Assembly: GCA_964487255.1 (NCBI GenBank)
Contig: CAZAQV010000031.1
Location: forward strand, 6,264-70,263
Length of the DNA stretch: 64,000 nucleotides
DNA from: CAZAQV01 sp964487255
Lineage (GTDB): Bacteria; Myxococcota_A; Polyangia; Polyangiales; CAZAQV01
Direction of reading: 5' to 3'
Shown here: piece by piece, positions 16,040 through 23,381 of the stretch
Position numbering within the stretch: position 1 is the stretch's first letter
How the letters are laid out: each line of letters opens with the position of its first letter
The notes under the pieces: model-generated
What the model was told of the DNA's origin: nothing
Databases searched by the model: none
What the model saw: only the letters and a program-made list of their open reading frames with translations
Program-made: the position numbers and the translations under genes

Positions 16040-17560
16040 TCACAGTCCCCACTTGGCTTTGAGATAAGCCTCGATGGCGTCTGCATCGGCTTGCGAGAGA
16101 TCGCCATGGATGGCGATGACCTCGTGCATGTCCCCGTCGAAGAACGGCCGGTTTGAGTGACCCCAACCGATGGTGCCAACAGCGGCCTCGTCAAAAGCGG
16201 TTTGGGTCGACTCGACCTGCACATTCTGCGTTCCGTTGGAGAGGTAGAAAGCGGTGCTGTTCAAGAAGGGCTGGCGTGCCACCTTGATGAGCTGTTTCTG
16301 GCCGTGTGTGAAGAAATCGGCTTCGACGATGTCGCCTGGTGTGCTGGAGAAGTCACCTCGATGCTCCGCACGCACGTTGCCGTTCGCCAGAATCTGAAGT
16401 GAGAAGCCGTGCTTGTCCGCGAAGGCATCGTTGTCTTCCTGCCCATGGGTTTGCCACAGCCACTGGGCCTCCTCTTGGTCCCACTTGAGCACCATGTAGA
16501 GCACGTAGTTGCCCATGCCCAAATGGTCGGAGTAAGAGGCGGCCCTGTGGTTGGTGCCGTCGAAGCGAATCGCTTGGTCGAACAAGATGTAGTCGGCCTC
16601 GTGGCTTTCATACTCGAACCAAAGCGCAGGGAAGCCGCCCGTAGTGACGTCTCTCCACAGTTCGACTTTGGCGGGGGCGCCGAAGCGGATGCTGGCCGGC
16701 TGAGCAGCGTCGTGCCACGCCTTGAGCGTCGCGGAGGTGATGGGCGGCAGCGTGAGCACGCACGCGCCACGCGATAGAGTGTAGCCGCCTTCGCATGCCG
16801 TGCACATTGCGTCAGAGAAGTTGTCAGGGCATTCGCAGGCCGCGGCGCCTCCATCGTTGAAGCAAGTGCCCGGTCCGCAATCGACACCGGTGCAGATGGC
16901 GGGCACGCAGTTGCCGTTGTCGTCGAGCATCAAACCCTCTTCGCATGATTCGCATGAATCGCCGGTGTAACCCTCGTCGCAAGAACAGAAGGCATTCTCC
17001 TTTACAAGACATTGGCCATGGCCACTGCAGTCTTCTTTAAGGCACGCCGTTGGGACGCAGCCGGTTCGCTCTGGCGTTGCAATGCAGGTCTCGCTTGCTT
17101 CGCACTCGATGGCCGAGCAGGGGTCGGAGACACAGTTTCCCGCCTCGTCCATGCTGAAGCCACCCATACACTCGGTGCAGTCGGCGCCTTGGTACCCGAC
17201 TGCACAGCGTACGCAGGCTTCTCCTGTGAAGTTTCCGTCACATATGCAGCGAGCCTCTGCGCCTTGCACAACGCATGTACCCCTCGCGCAGTCGATTTCC
17301 AGGCACTCGGGCGGAACTTCCGCATCGACGCCGCCGTCCTCAGTGACCTGAGTAGCGGTGACGGTCATGGCGTCAGGGCTGGCATCGGTGTCGACGCTTG
17401 TCGACTTGGGATCGTCGGCGCTGCTGCTGCCGCAACCGCCGAGTCCAAGAAGCGCAAATGCCAGCGCGGCTTCGAGACAGCCAAGTCCCAGTACGCCGAT
17501 GGCCAGCGCAAGTTCGCGTCGTGTCTTGGTACCGCTCAATTCTTCGTTTGATCTTGTCAT
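16040..17560 (-). CDS. EGF-repeat / LamG-like surface lipoprotein B
   Basis: The protein has 506 residues from ATG 17560; an in-frame TTG at 17572 lies inside the promoter motif. The signal carries two prefixed Arg and ends GLGGC. Then come a Ser/Asp/Thr linker, about six EGF-like modules (CICDGNFTGEACVRC, CSCDEGYTGDSC) and a C-terminal jelly-roll domain ending IEAYLKAKWGL. Full-length similarity to lipoprotein A shows tandem duplication. The first gene of the proposed sigma/kinase operon, it sits directly behind motif P1. The leader between P1 and ATG is only about 8-15 bases with no clear ribosome site, so the start is not certain. Confidence 0.77.
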   Translation of the reverse strand: MTRSNEELSGTKTRRELALAIGVLGLGCLEAALAFALLGLGGCGSSSADDPKSTSVDTDASPDAMTVTATQVTEDGGVDAEVPPECLEIDCARGTCVVQGAEARCICDGNFTGEACVRCAVGYQGADCTECMGGFSMDEAGNCVSDPCSAIECEASETCIATPERTGCVPTACLKEDCSGHGQCLVKENAFCSCDEGYTGDSCESCEEGLMLDDNGNCVPAICTGVDCGPGTCFNDGGAAACECPDNFSDAMCTACEGGYTLSRGACVLTLPPITSATLKAWHDAAQPASIRFGAPAKVELWRDVTTGGFPALWFEYESHEADYILFDQAIRFDGTNHRAASYSDHLGMGNYVLYMVLKWDQEEAQWLWQTHGQEDNDAFADKHGFSLQILANGNVRAEHRGDFSSTPGDIVEADFFTHGQKQLIKVARQPFLNSTAFYLSNGTQNVQVESTQTAFDEAAVGTIGWGHSNRPFFDGDMHEVIAIHGDLSQADADAIEAYLKAKWGL

Positions 17561-17574
17561 CTCAATAGGCAAGT

Positions 17575-17597
17575 GACGTTTGGAGACTCTTGGTTCA
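17575..17597 (-). promoter_or_regulatory. ECF-type promoter motif P1
   Basis: On the minus strand: TGAACC (17597-17592), 13 bases, CGTC (17578-17575), continuing ACTTGCCTATTGAG. The same -35-like hexamer, exact 13-bp spacing and CGTCACYTGYCT element occur at P2, P3 and P4. The GAAC/GTC pair fits the general pattern of ECF sigma promoters. It lies 15 bases before the ATG of lipoprotein B. Confidence 0.6.
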
Positions 17598-17606
17598 CAA
17601 AAAATG

Positions 17607-17637
17607 AAAAAAAAGGACCCAGCACGGGGCCGGGTCC
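17607..17637 (-). terminator. Rho-independent terminator after lipoprotein C
   Basis: On the minus strand, GGACCC and GGGTCC arms (17637-17632 and 17620-17615) enclose a GC-rich loop and are followed by eight Ts. It is placed 24 bases after the stop at 17661 and separates that gene from promoter P1. Confidence 0.8.
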
Positions 17638-17660
17638 AAGTAGCTAGGCGGTGCGCCGAT

Positions 17661-18881
17661 CTAAGGGAGGTTCCATTTGCCGCGCAGATAGTTCGTCACT
17701 TCCTCGCGCTCCTGGACAGACAGGCGGCGGTTGTAGACGATGACTTCGTAGAGAATGCCTTCGAAGGCTCCGACTTGCGTGCGACCGAGCTCGAAATCCA
17801 GTGGACTATCGAGTGAGTTCTCCACCGTCACGTAGAGGTGGGACTTGAGCGATTGGCCATTCGTCACGTCCGAACCGAGCAAGATCAGCGAGTCTGGTGA
17901 GGAACTCGTCTTGCGACCCGCTGCGAGATACATCGGACGGATCTGCGTTTCGCGCTCGAGCAGGATGGTTGTGCCTCCGGTTGAGCCGGCGGGGTCCCGG
18001 ATGATCATCTGAAAGTTGTTGCTCGCGGGAACGCGGTTGACCATAAAAGCCCAGTTGCTGTCACCGCTGGTGGCGCCCATCACGCCGGTCACGTTGCCCC
18101 TGGGTTCGCCTGCCCAAATCACCTCGAAGTCAGGGCCGCCGATGCCTGTGAAGTCTTCGAGAACGAGGCGATCGTCGGTACCATCGAACTCGAGCGCGCC
18201 CCGACCGTTTCGGTACTCGGCCAAGAAGACGGGCTTGGAGGATGCAAACGGCGCCTTGGCAGACTGATTCACGGGAGCGCGGCGATCGCGCCAGCCCTGC
18301 ACTTTGTCGTCGGGCATATCCAGTGTCCAAAGCGTGTCGGCGTCGAGCCACAAGCGCATGCCGACCTCGGTGGGAGAAGTCAGCGTGCAGGTGCCGCCGT
18401 CGGCGGCTACGAAGCCGGTGTCGCAGGTTTCGCAATGCAGGCCTTTGTAGCCGTCGTCGCAGTAGCAGAAAGGCTCCGTCGCATTCTTAATGCTGCGTCC
18501 GCAGAAGCCGCCCACGCCGCAATCGAGTTCTTCGATGCCCAGGCTGTTGCACGTTTCAACGCACTCTCCGCGCTCGAGTTCCAGGCCATCGGGGCACGAT
18601 TTTCCGGGTCCGATGACGCCGCCACCGTCGTCTTCTTCTTCTGCGCTGCCATCTTGCTTGGGGACGGCGCTATCTTCGACGGTGACCGAAGCGTCCTCTT
18701 GCTGCACGGAGGCGTCCTCTTGCTGCATGAGCGCGCTGTCCTTCATCACAGCGCTGTCGCTCGTCATCATCATGGTGTCCGGGTCACTGCCTTCGCCAGC
18801 GCATGCGCCGAGCACGAGTACAAAGAGGGCCGTAGCGGCTTGCATGATTGCGGTGTGTGGGCTTTCGATCCAGTCGTTCAA
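17661..18881 (-). CDS. LamG-like surface lipoprotein C
   Basis: The product has about 406 residues. The best start is TTG 18881, five bases after GGAGG; TTG 18893 would place the ribosome site inside the gene. The signal ends LGAC, followed by repeats of QQEDASV in an acidic linker. A Cys-rich EGF-like segment (residues ~95-160, CYCDDGYKGLHCETC) leads to a LamG-type jelly-roll of about 230 residues (RLWLDADTLW, LEFDGTDDRLVLEDF) ending VTNYLRGKWNLP. It is closely related to the neighbour at 19234 and more distantly to lipoproteins A and B. Motif P2 lies 56 bases upstream. An outer-membrane glycan- or protein-binding role is inferred. Confidence 0.78.
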   Translation of the reverse strand: MNDWIESPHTAIMQAATALFVLVLGACAGEGSDPDTMMMTSDSAVMKDSALMQQEDASVQQEDASVTVEDSAVPKQDGSAEEEDDGGGVIGPGKSCPDGLELERGECVETCNSLGIEELDCGVGGFCGRSIKNATEPFCYCDDGYKGLHCETCDTGFVAADGGTCTLTSPTEVGMRLWLDADTLWTLDMPDDKVQGWRDRRAPVNQSAKAPFASSKPVFLAEYRNGRGALEFDGTDDRLVLEDFTGIGGPDFEVIWAGEPRGNVTGVMGATSGDSNWAFMVNRVPASNNFQMIIRDPAGSTGGTTILLERETQIRPMYLAAGRKTSSSPDSLILLGSDVTNGQSLKSHLYVTVENSLDSPLDFELGRTQVGAFEGILYEVIVYNRRLSVQEREEVTNYLRGKWNLP

Positions 18882-18936
18882 GGTGTCCTCCAAAAAGTCT
18901 CGGGAGCGAGAAGTTCGTCGCTCTCAATAGACAAGT

Positions 18937-18959
18937 GACGTTCGCGCCCTTTTGGTTCA
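18937..18959 (-). promoter_or_regulatory. ECF-type promoter motif P2
   Basis: TGAACC (18959-18954), 13 bases, CGTC (18940-18937), followed by ACTTGTCTATTGAGA, upstream of lipoprotein C. A GGAGG ribosome site follows about 45 bases later. Confidence 0.62.
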
Positions 18960-19054
18960 CCCAATTTTTAAGATTCTTCGCTAGGGTTTGTCCCGAGCCA
19001 TAGGTTTGCAGCTAGCAAACCTGGCTCTCCTTCAAACACCGCTCATCATGCAGT

Positions 19055-19080
19055 TAAAAAACCCCAGCCGAAGCCGGGGT
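19055..19080 (-). terminator. Rho-independent terminator downstream of lipoprotein D
   Basis: On the minus strand, GACCCCGGC-TTCG-GCTGGGGT is a strong hairpin with a CTTCGG-type loop, followed by six Ts (19061-19056). It lies 150 bases after the stop at 19234. The intervening stretch 19081-19233 shows no gene, so lipoprotein D has a long 3' tail or there is a small RNA here. Confidence 0.8.
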
Positions 19081-19233
19081 CTGAAAGAACAGTTCAGGTT
19101 TGCGTCAATCCTGAGCGCGCCCGCATCGCAGCAGCGCTCTGCTCTCTGTTCTTCGGCTATCGCCTGATTCGAAGCGCCGTGCATGTCGCACAGCGCTTCT
19201 CGGTCAAGCTGGCCTCATCACCGATTACTTCGT

Positions 19234-20469
19234 TTAGGGTAAATTCCATTTGCCGCGCAGGTAGTCCGTGACTTCCTGACGCTCTTGCGTGGTGAGGCGT
19301 TTGCTGTACACGAGCACCTCGTAGACCCACCCTTTGAGGTAGCCAACCTGGGTGCGCCCGATGTTAATGTTGAGCGGACTGTTCAGGTTGTTTTGTGCCT
19401 CGACATAGATATGAGACTGGACGGCCTGGTCGCCGGTTCCATCTGATGCGATGGAGAAGAACGAATCGGGAGAGGCGCTCGTGCCGCGCGCACCGATCAA
19501 GTACATGGGTCGAGCCGGCGAGACGCGTTCGACAATGATGGAGTCGCCGCCACTGGTCGCGGCGGGGTCGCGGATGATCATCTCGAAGTTGTTCGTTGCT
19601 TCGACGCGGTTGAGCATGAAAGCCCAGTTGTCCGTGCCACTGACTGCACCGAAGATGCCCGTGGAGCCCGTGCGCGGGTCGGCTGCGATGATCACTTCGA
19701 CATCGTTGCCGCTCATGCCCGAAAAGCCGTCGATGGTGAGGTAGTCGTCGGTTCCGTCAAACACGACCGCACCTCGGTTGTTGCGACCTACGGCGTTGTA
19801 CGTGGGGCGTGCCGTGCCAAAAGGTGGGTCAGCTTCTTCGTTGATGCCTGGGCGACGGTCGTGCCAGTTGGTGACCTCGTCGTCGCCGTTGATGGTCAGA
19901 CTGCTCACCTCGCTCGCATCGAGCCAGACCATCAAGCTACCGGCGGGCGGAAGGTTGAGCTTGCATGTGTTGTTGGCGCCCGGCTCAAAACCGGTGGAAC
20001 AAAGCTCACAACGGCTACCCTCGTAACCTTGGTCACACCAGCACTTGGCAACTTCGTCGTCGTCTTGATGAGCGCCACAGGTTCCTCCAGGCCCGCAGTC
20101 AAGGTTGTCGATCACTTCATTAAGCTCGCAAGACAAGCGGCAGGTTCCGCCGATCATGGCCTGGCCTTCGGGGCATTCGGGAACTTTGGCGTCGACCATG
20201 GCGTCGGGGACCTCGACCGTCGCATCGGGGACGATCACTTCGCCATCGACGATTTCGGCGTCAGGCACCGTGACCGTGGCGTCCGGCGTGTTCATCGAAG
20301 CGTCCTCCATCACGGAGCTGTCGGTGGTCATCATCGGGTCTCCGCCATCGTCGCCGCACGCCGCGAGCGAAAGAATCGGCGCGGCCAAGAGCGCTGCGGA
20401 AAAAGATAGGGTGAGCCGACCGTGCTTTTTCACGTCAGTCGTCGGCATCGTTTTGCTGCAATACATCAT
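19234..20469 (-). CDS. LamG-like surface lipoprotein D
   Basis: The protein has 411 residues; ATG 20469 (or the adjacent ATG) follows CTGGAGGAGAC. A long basic n-region (MMYCSKTMPTTDVKKHGR) leads to a hydrophobic stretch and the lipobox LAAC. A linker built from DATVTVPDAEI-like repeats is followed by one EGF-like segment (CWCDQGYEGSRCELC) and a LamG jelly-roll (MVWLDASEVSSL, VVFDGTDDYLTI) ending VTDYLRGKWNLP. The C-terminal half is highly similar to lipoprotein C. Motif P3 lies 52 bases upstream and P4 a further 265 bases up. It is likely co-regulated with A-C and exposed on the cell surface. Confidence 0.8.
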   Translation of the reverse strand: MMYCSKTMPTTDVKKHGRLTLSFSAALLAAPILSLAACGDDGGDPMMTTDSSVMEDASMNTPDATVTVPDAEIVDGEVIVPDATVEVPDAMVDAKVPECPEGQAMIGGTCRLSCELNEVIDNLDCGPGGTCGAHQDDDEVAKCWCDQGYEGSRCELCSTGFEPGANNTCKLNLPPAGSLMVWLDASEVSSLTINGDDEVTNWHDRRPGINEEADPPFGTARPTYNAVGRNNRGAVVFDGTDDYLTIDGFSGMSGNDVEVIIAADPRTGSTGIFGAVSGTDNWAFMLNRVEATNNFEMIIRDPAATSGGDSIIVERVSPARPMYLIGARGTSASPDSFFSIASDGTGDQAVQSHIYVEAQNNLNSPLNINIGRTQVGYLKGWVYEVLVYSKRLTTQERQEVTDYLRGKWNLP

Positions 20470-20520
20470 GTCTCCTCCAGAAATTGTTCGGGCGCATCGA
20501 GGCCCCTCACATAGGCAAGT

Positions 20521-20543
20521 GACGTTCGGCTAGGATCGGTTCA
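20521..20543 (-). promoter_or_regulatory. ECF-type promoter motif P3
   Basis: TGAACC (20543-20538), 13 bases, CGTC (20524-20521), then ACTTGCCTATGTGAG, in front of lipoprotein D. Confidence 0.62.
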
Positions 20544-20570
20544 CGAAAAGCGACGTGCTCGCGAAGAAAA

Positions 20571-20771
20571 TCACAAGAACTGGAAGATGCTGCTGTTTTT
20601 CCTGTTGTTAAAGTCTGTGGTGCAGCGCTGACGCCGCACGGGGTGGGGCAGGTCGGCGACGTAAATCACATGTCGTCGCGGGCGAATCGGTTGGTGTTCG
20701 ATTGCTCGAAACTCCACTTCGTGCGCCCAGTGGTGACCCATCTTCGTGTGTGTCTTATCGCGAACTGTCAT
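20571..20771 (-). CDS. Doubtful 66-residue ORF behind motif P4
   Basis: ATG 20771 follows motif P4 at the same distance as lipoprotein B follows P1, and the bases around it (GAGATGACA) match those at P1. The 66-residue product is rich in His and Arg, has no signal peptide or known motif, and resembles none of the LamG proteins. It is either a small protein of the same regulon, or the stump of a deleted family member whose promoter survives. Treat as unproven. Confidence 0.25.
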   Translation of the reverse strand: MTVRDKTHTKMGHHWAHEVEFRAIEHQPIRPRRHVIYVADLPHPVRRQRCTTDFNNRKNSSIFQFL

Positions 20772-20785
20772 CTCATAAGACAGGT

Positions 20786-20808
20786 GACGTTCGCGTCATC
20801 AAGGTTCA
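20786..20808 (-). promoter_or_regulatory. ECF-type promoter motif P4
   Basis: TGAACC (20808-20803), 13 bases, CGTC (20789-20786), then ACCTGTCTTATGAGATGACA. Fourth copy of the motif; it has no convincing gene directly behind it and could be a second, distant promoter for lipoprotein D. Confidence 0.55.
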
Positions 20809-20868
20809 AAGATTCCTTATCGAGCGCGCTTTTCTCGACAGCATTGCCTTCCTCGGTACGGCGTTGTG

Positions 20869-21078
20869 TCACTCCTCGTGGACATATTCGAGCAGGTCAC
20901 CGGGCTGGCAGTCGAGCTCGCGACAGAGGGCTTCGAGCGTCGAGAAGCGTACGGCTTTGGCTTTGTTGGTCTTGAGCACCGAGAGGTTGGCGATGGTGAC
21001 GCCAACCCGCTCGGCGAGTTCAGTGAGGGTCATCTTCTTGTCCAGAAGGACGCGATCGAGGTTTACATTGATACTCAT
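20869..21078 (-). CDS. XRE/Cro-type HTH regulator (YozG-like)
   Basis: The product has 69 residues and is almost entirely a Cro/CI-type helix-turn-helix: MTLTELAERVGVTIANLSVLK is the HTH, followed by RFSTLEALCRELDCQPGDLLEY. Very short regulators of this kind are regularly paired with DUF2975 membrane proteins, as here (4-base gap to the gene at 21083). It probably binds the palindromes at 21764-21848 in front of the operon and represses its own pair. Confidence 0.88.
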   Translation of the reverse strand: MSINVNLDRVLLDKKMTLTELAERVGVTIANLSVLKTNKAKAVRFSTLEALCRELDCQPGDLLEYVHEE

Positions 21079-21082
21079 CGAT

Positions 21083-21730
21083 CTAGACCGTCAACGCTTG
21101 TTCTTCTTGCATCTCTGCGCCAAGGCGGAAGATCTCGGCCAGGATAAAAACGACTGCCGCCGAGAAGAGCGACGAGGCGTCGAAGTCCATCGAGGTGACA
21201 AACTCGATGCGGTCTGAGTGAAACTGCTGGCTCACTACGTAGGTCAAGATGGACGTAAAGACGGCCGCACCGATGCTGAGGCCCAGCATGCCCGTACCGA
21301 TCGCGCGCAGGCGCCCCACATTGCTCCGATCGAACGGGTTGCCTTCGGCGAAACGACGGAAGAGCTTGCGAAGCTGCCAGATTATGAAGAGGCCGATCGC
21401 CATCAGCACCGCGACGCCGCCAATGGCCGTGACCATGATCGTCATGTTCATCGCACCTTCGACGGCTATCGTGCCGACACCCTCGGTGACGTAGGCGGCT
21501 CCGCCGCCGACATGTTGGACTTCCACCAATTGGTCCTTCACGCGAAAGCCGATGTCGCCGATCGTCATTTTCGATTGCGCGCCCGCCTCTTCAGGCAGCT
21601 GACCGAGACCCCACAGACCCACTGGCACAGCTACTGTGACGAGCACGGCGACGACGATGCCTAGGTACCAGGTGACATCGAGCACGACCTTGAGTTTTGA
21701 GGAGAGAGAGGATTTTCCGAGCATTTTCAT
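21083..21730 (-). CDS. DUF2975 family membrane protein
   Basis: The protein has 215 residues with four predicted membrane helices: about 15-45, 98-120, 145-170 and 190-207. A periplasmic loop lies between the first two. The segment RFAEGNPFDRSNVGRLRAIGTGML is the hallmark of DUF2975 (NPFdxxnxxRLRxIG). Genes of this family sit immediately upstream of a small XRE regulator, matching the layout here. The pair may form a signal-sensing module in which the membrane protein holds or releases the regulator, but no biochemical role is established. Confidence 0.85.
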   Translation of the reverse strand: MKMLGKSSLSSKLKVVLDVTWYLGIVVAVLVTVAVPVGLWGLGQLPEEAGAQSKMTIGDIGFRVKDQLVEVQHVGGGAAYVTEGVGTIAVEGAMNMTIMVTAIGGVAVLMAIGLFIIWQLRKLFRRFAEGNPFDRSNVGRLRAIGTGMLGLSIGAAVFTSILTYVVSQQFHSDRIEFVTSMDFDASSLFSAAVVFILAEIFRLGAEMQEEQALTV

Positions 21731-21763
21731 CTTGAGGAGACCTTTCGTTGTTCTCGCCGTCCA

Positions 21764-21799
21764 TATTGTTTATCGGCGATTATTTATTGATAAACAATA
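21764..21799. promoter_or_regulatory. Palindromic operator of the DUF2975/HTH operon
   Basis: TATTGTTTATC (21764-21774) and GATAAACAATA (21789-21799) are perfect 11-bp arms with a 14-bp centre, located 34 bases upstream of the DUF2975 start in a markedly AT-rich stretch. They are a probable site for the XRE regulator of the operon. Confidence 0.6.
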
Positions 21800-21827
21800 A
21801 ATCTACATCGAATATCGGTCAACTTGT

Positions 21828-21848
21828 TTTTATCGAAAAACGATAAAA
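21828..21848. promoter_or_regulatory. Second palindrome upstream of the DUF2975 operon
   Basis: TTTTATCG (21828-21835) and CGATAAAA (21841-21848) around five As. They share the TTATC/GATAA half-sites with the larger palindrome at 21764. They could be a second operator, or a weak terminator for the dehydrogenase gene whose stop lies 105 bases away on the same strand. Confidence 0.45.
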
Positions 21849-21952
21849 TTTGGAAAGCACTAGGGTTTTTCAGGCGTGTGGAACGAGGCCCAGATGCGAA
21901 CCTGGTCCAGGTCGAACGCCTCGGGCTGTGGTTCTGAAGTTCAATCGGGTTG

Positions 21953-22858
21953 TCAGATCGATGCGTAGGCTTGGGCGAGGGTCCCGGCGGAGTCGAGCAG
22001 GGCGTCTTGCTCGTGCTTGTCCATTTGCGGTTCGACAACTTCGTCGACCCCCGCTGATCCGACAATACTTGGAAGTGAGAGTGCAACATCGCGGACGCCG
22101 CACGCGCCGTTCTGGACTTTTGTGACCGTGAGCACGCGTCGCTCGTCACGGAGGACCACGCGAAGCAAGTCTGCGGTGACAAGGCCGATCGCGTGGTTGG
22201 TGGCGCCTTTGCGCGCGATGATTTCGTACGCTGCGCGCCGCACCCTTGTTGCCACTTGCTCTTCTTTTTCTGACGACCAGCCCTTCCACTGTCGTAGGGG
22301 TACGCTACCGATGAAGGCCGACGACCAAAGCACAACTTCGGAGTCGCCATGTTCGCCGAGAACTTGGGCATGCACGGACCGTGGATCGATCGAAAGATCG
22401 GCTCCGAGCATCTGGCGCAGTCGCGCGGTATCGAGCATCGTGCCCGTCCCCAGTACGCGTCCTGGCGGAAGGTCACACGCTTCGGTTGCGACTTGCGTCA
22501 GCACGTCGACGGGGTTGGTGACCACGACAAGAACGCCGCGCAGACCCGATAGTTTGGATGCAATCTGGCGAATGATGGTGGCATTGTCGCGCAACAACTC
22601 CAGCCGGCTCTGCTCAGCGGTCCCGCCCTTGCCGGCTGCGATCACGACCACGTCGCAGTCACGCATCTCTTCGACCTCGCAGGCTCGGACCTTCGCTGTT
22701 GGGTAGAACGCGGCGCCTTGCGCCAAGTCGAGCGCTTCACCCTCGGCCAAGCGCGCTCTTGCGTCCGCGACGAGAAGCTCGCTGGCAACGCCCGAGTGCA
22801 GCGTCGAGATTGCAACGCTGGAGCCGACCCAGCCCATACCGATGATTCCAACTTTCAC
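21953..22858 (-). CDS. Lactate/malate dehydrogenase-family oxidoreductase
   Basis: The product has 301 residues of the NAD-dependent L-lactate/L-malate dehydrogenase family. It shows the Rossmann motif GMGWVGS (7-13), TNPVDVLT (114-121), GTMLDTARLR, and LGEHGDSE with catalytic His170. The substrate-loop sequence is GGTAEQSRLELL; the position normally Gln in lactate and Arg in malate dehydrogenases appears to be Gly or Thr here, while the catalytic Arg is kept. So the 2-hydroxyacid used is not certain; lactate or a branched hydroxyacid is more likely than malate. It has no same-strand neighbour closer than 168 bases. Confidence 0.82.
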   Translation of the reverse strand: MKVGIIGMGWVGSSVAISTLHSGVASELLVADARARLAEGEALDLAQGAAFYPTAKVRACEVEEMRDCDVVVIAAGKGGTAEQSRLELLRDNATIIRQIASKLSGLRGVLVVVTNPVDVLTQVATEACDLPPGRVLGTGTMLDTARLRQMLGADLSIDPRSVHAQVLGEHGDSEVVLWSSAFIGSVPLRQWKGWSSEKEEQVATRVRRAAYEIIARKGATNHAIGLVTADLLRVVLRDERRVLTVTKVQNGACGVRDVALSLPSIVGSAGVDEVVEPQMDKHEQDALLDSAGTLAQAYASI

Positions 22859-23026
22859 GCCTCAGACGCTAGCGCAACGGGCAGCTCGTGCAATTTCAGT
22901 TTTGAGCGAGGCGTGCGAACACTTCGCGCAGGAACTGCGCGCCGGCGTACAGCTGTCGCTGCGCCGCGGAGACCGCACTCCGCAAGTTGGCGGCGTGGCC
23001 CACTTCCGAGCGACGTTTGACGCGCC

Positions 23027-23236
23027 TCAGTCTGGAGAAGGTCGTTCTTCGAGTTCACCCTCGTCGAACGGGCGCTCAAGCTCCTCGAGTTCTTCGATGA
23101 GCTGCGCGCGACGCTCAGGGTTGTGCTCGACTTCGAGCGCCTCTTCGATGACCCGAATGCGCTCGCGGACTTGCGCCAAGCTGTTGATCACCTTTGCTTT
23201 CAAGCGTCGGGTGGTGGGGGGGTTGTGAGCGGTCAT
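23027..23236 (-). CDS. Small charged coiled-coil-like protein
   Basis: 69 residues from ATG 23236; the upstream extension to 23416 is arginine-rich and unlikely to be translated. The sequence is dominated by Glu/Arg heptads (VRERIRVIEEALEVEHNPERRAQLIEELEELERP), predicting one long amphipathic helix or helical hairpin. No family recognised. It lies between the large paralogue pair and the dehydrogenase on the same strand. Confidence 0.5.
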   Translation of the reverse strand: MTAHNPPTTRRLKAKVINSLAQVRERIRVIEEALEVEHNPERRAQLIEELEELERPFDEGELEERPSPD

Positions 23237-23381
23237 GACTTGAGTCCGTGCAAACGAGATGCCCTGGCCCAATTTCGTTGTGTTCTCGAACGACGCGCTG
23301 CGTCCTGCGCGTGCTCGTTCGCGACGTTTGGGACAAGGTCGCCTCACCTTCAAGCACGCCCCGTTGTTGCGAATTCGTGCG

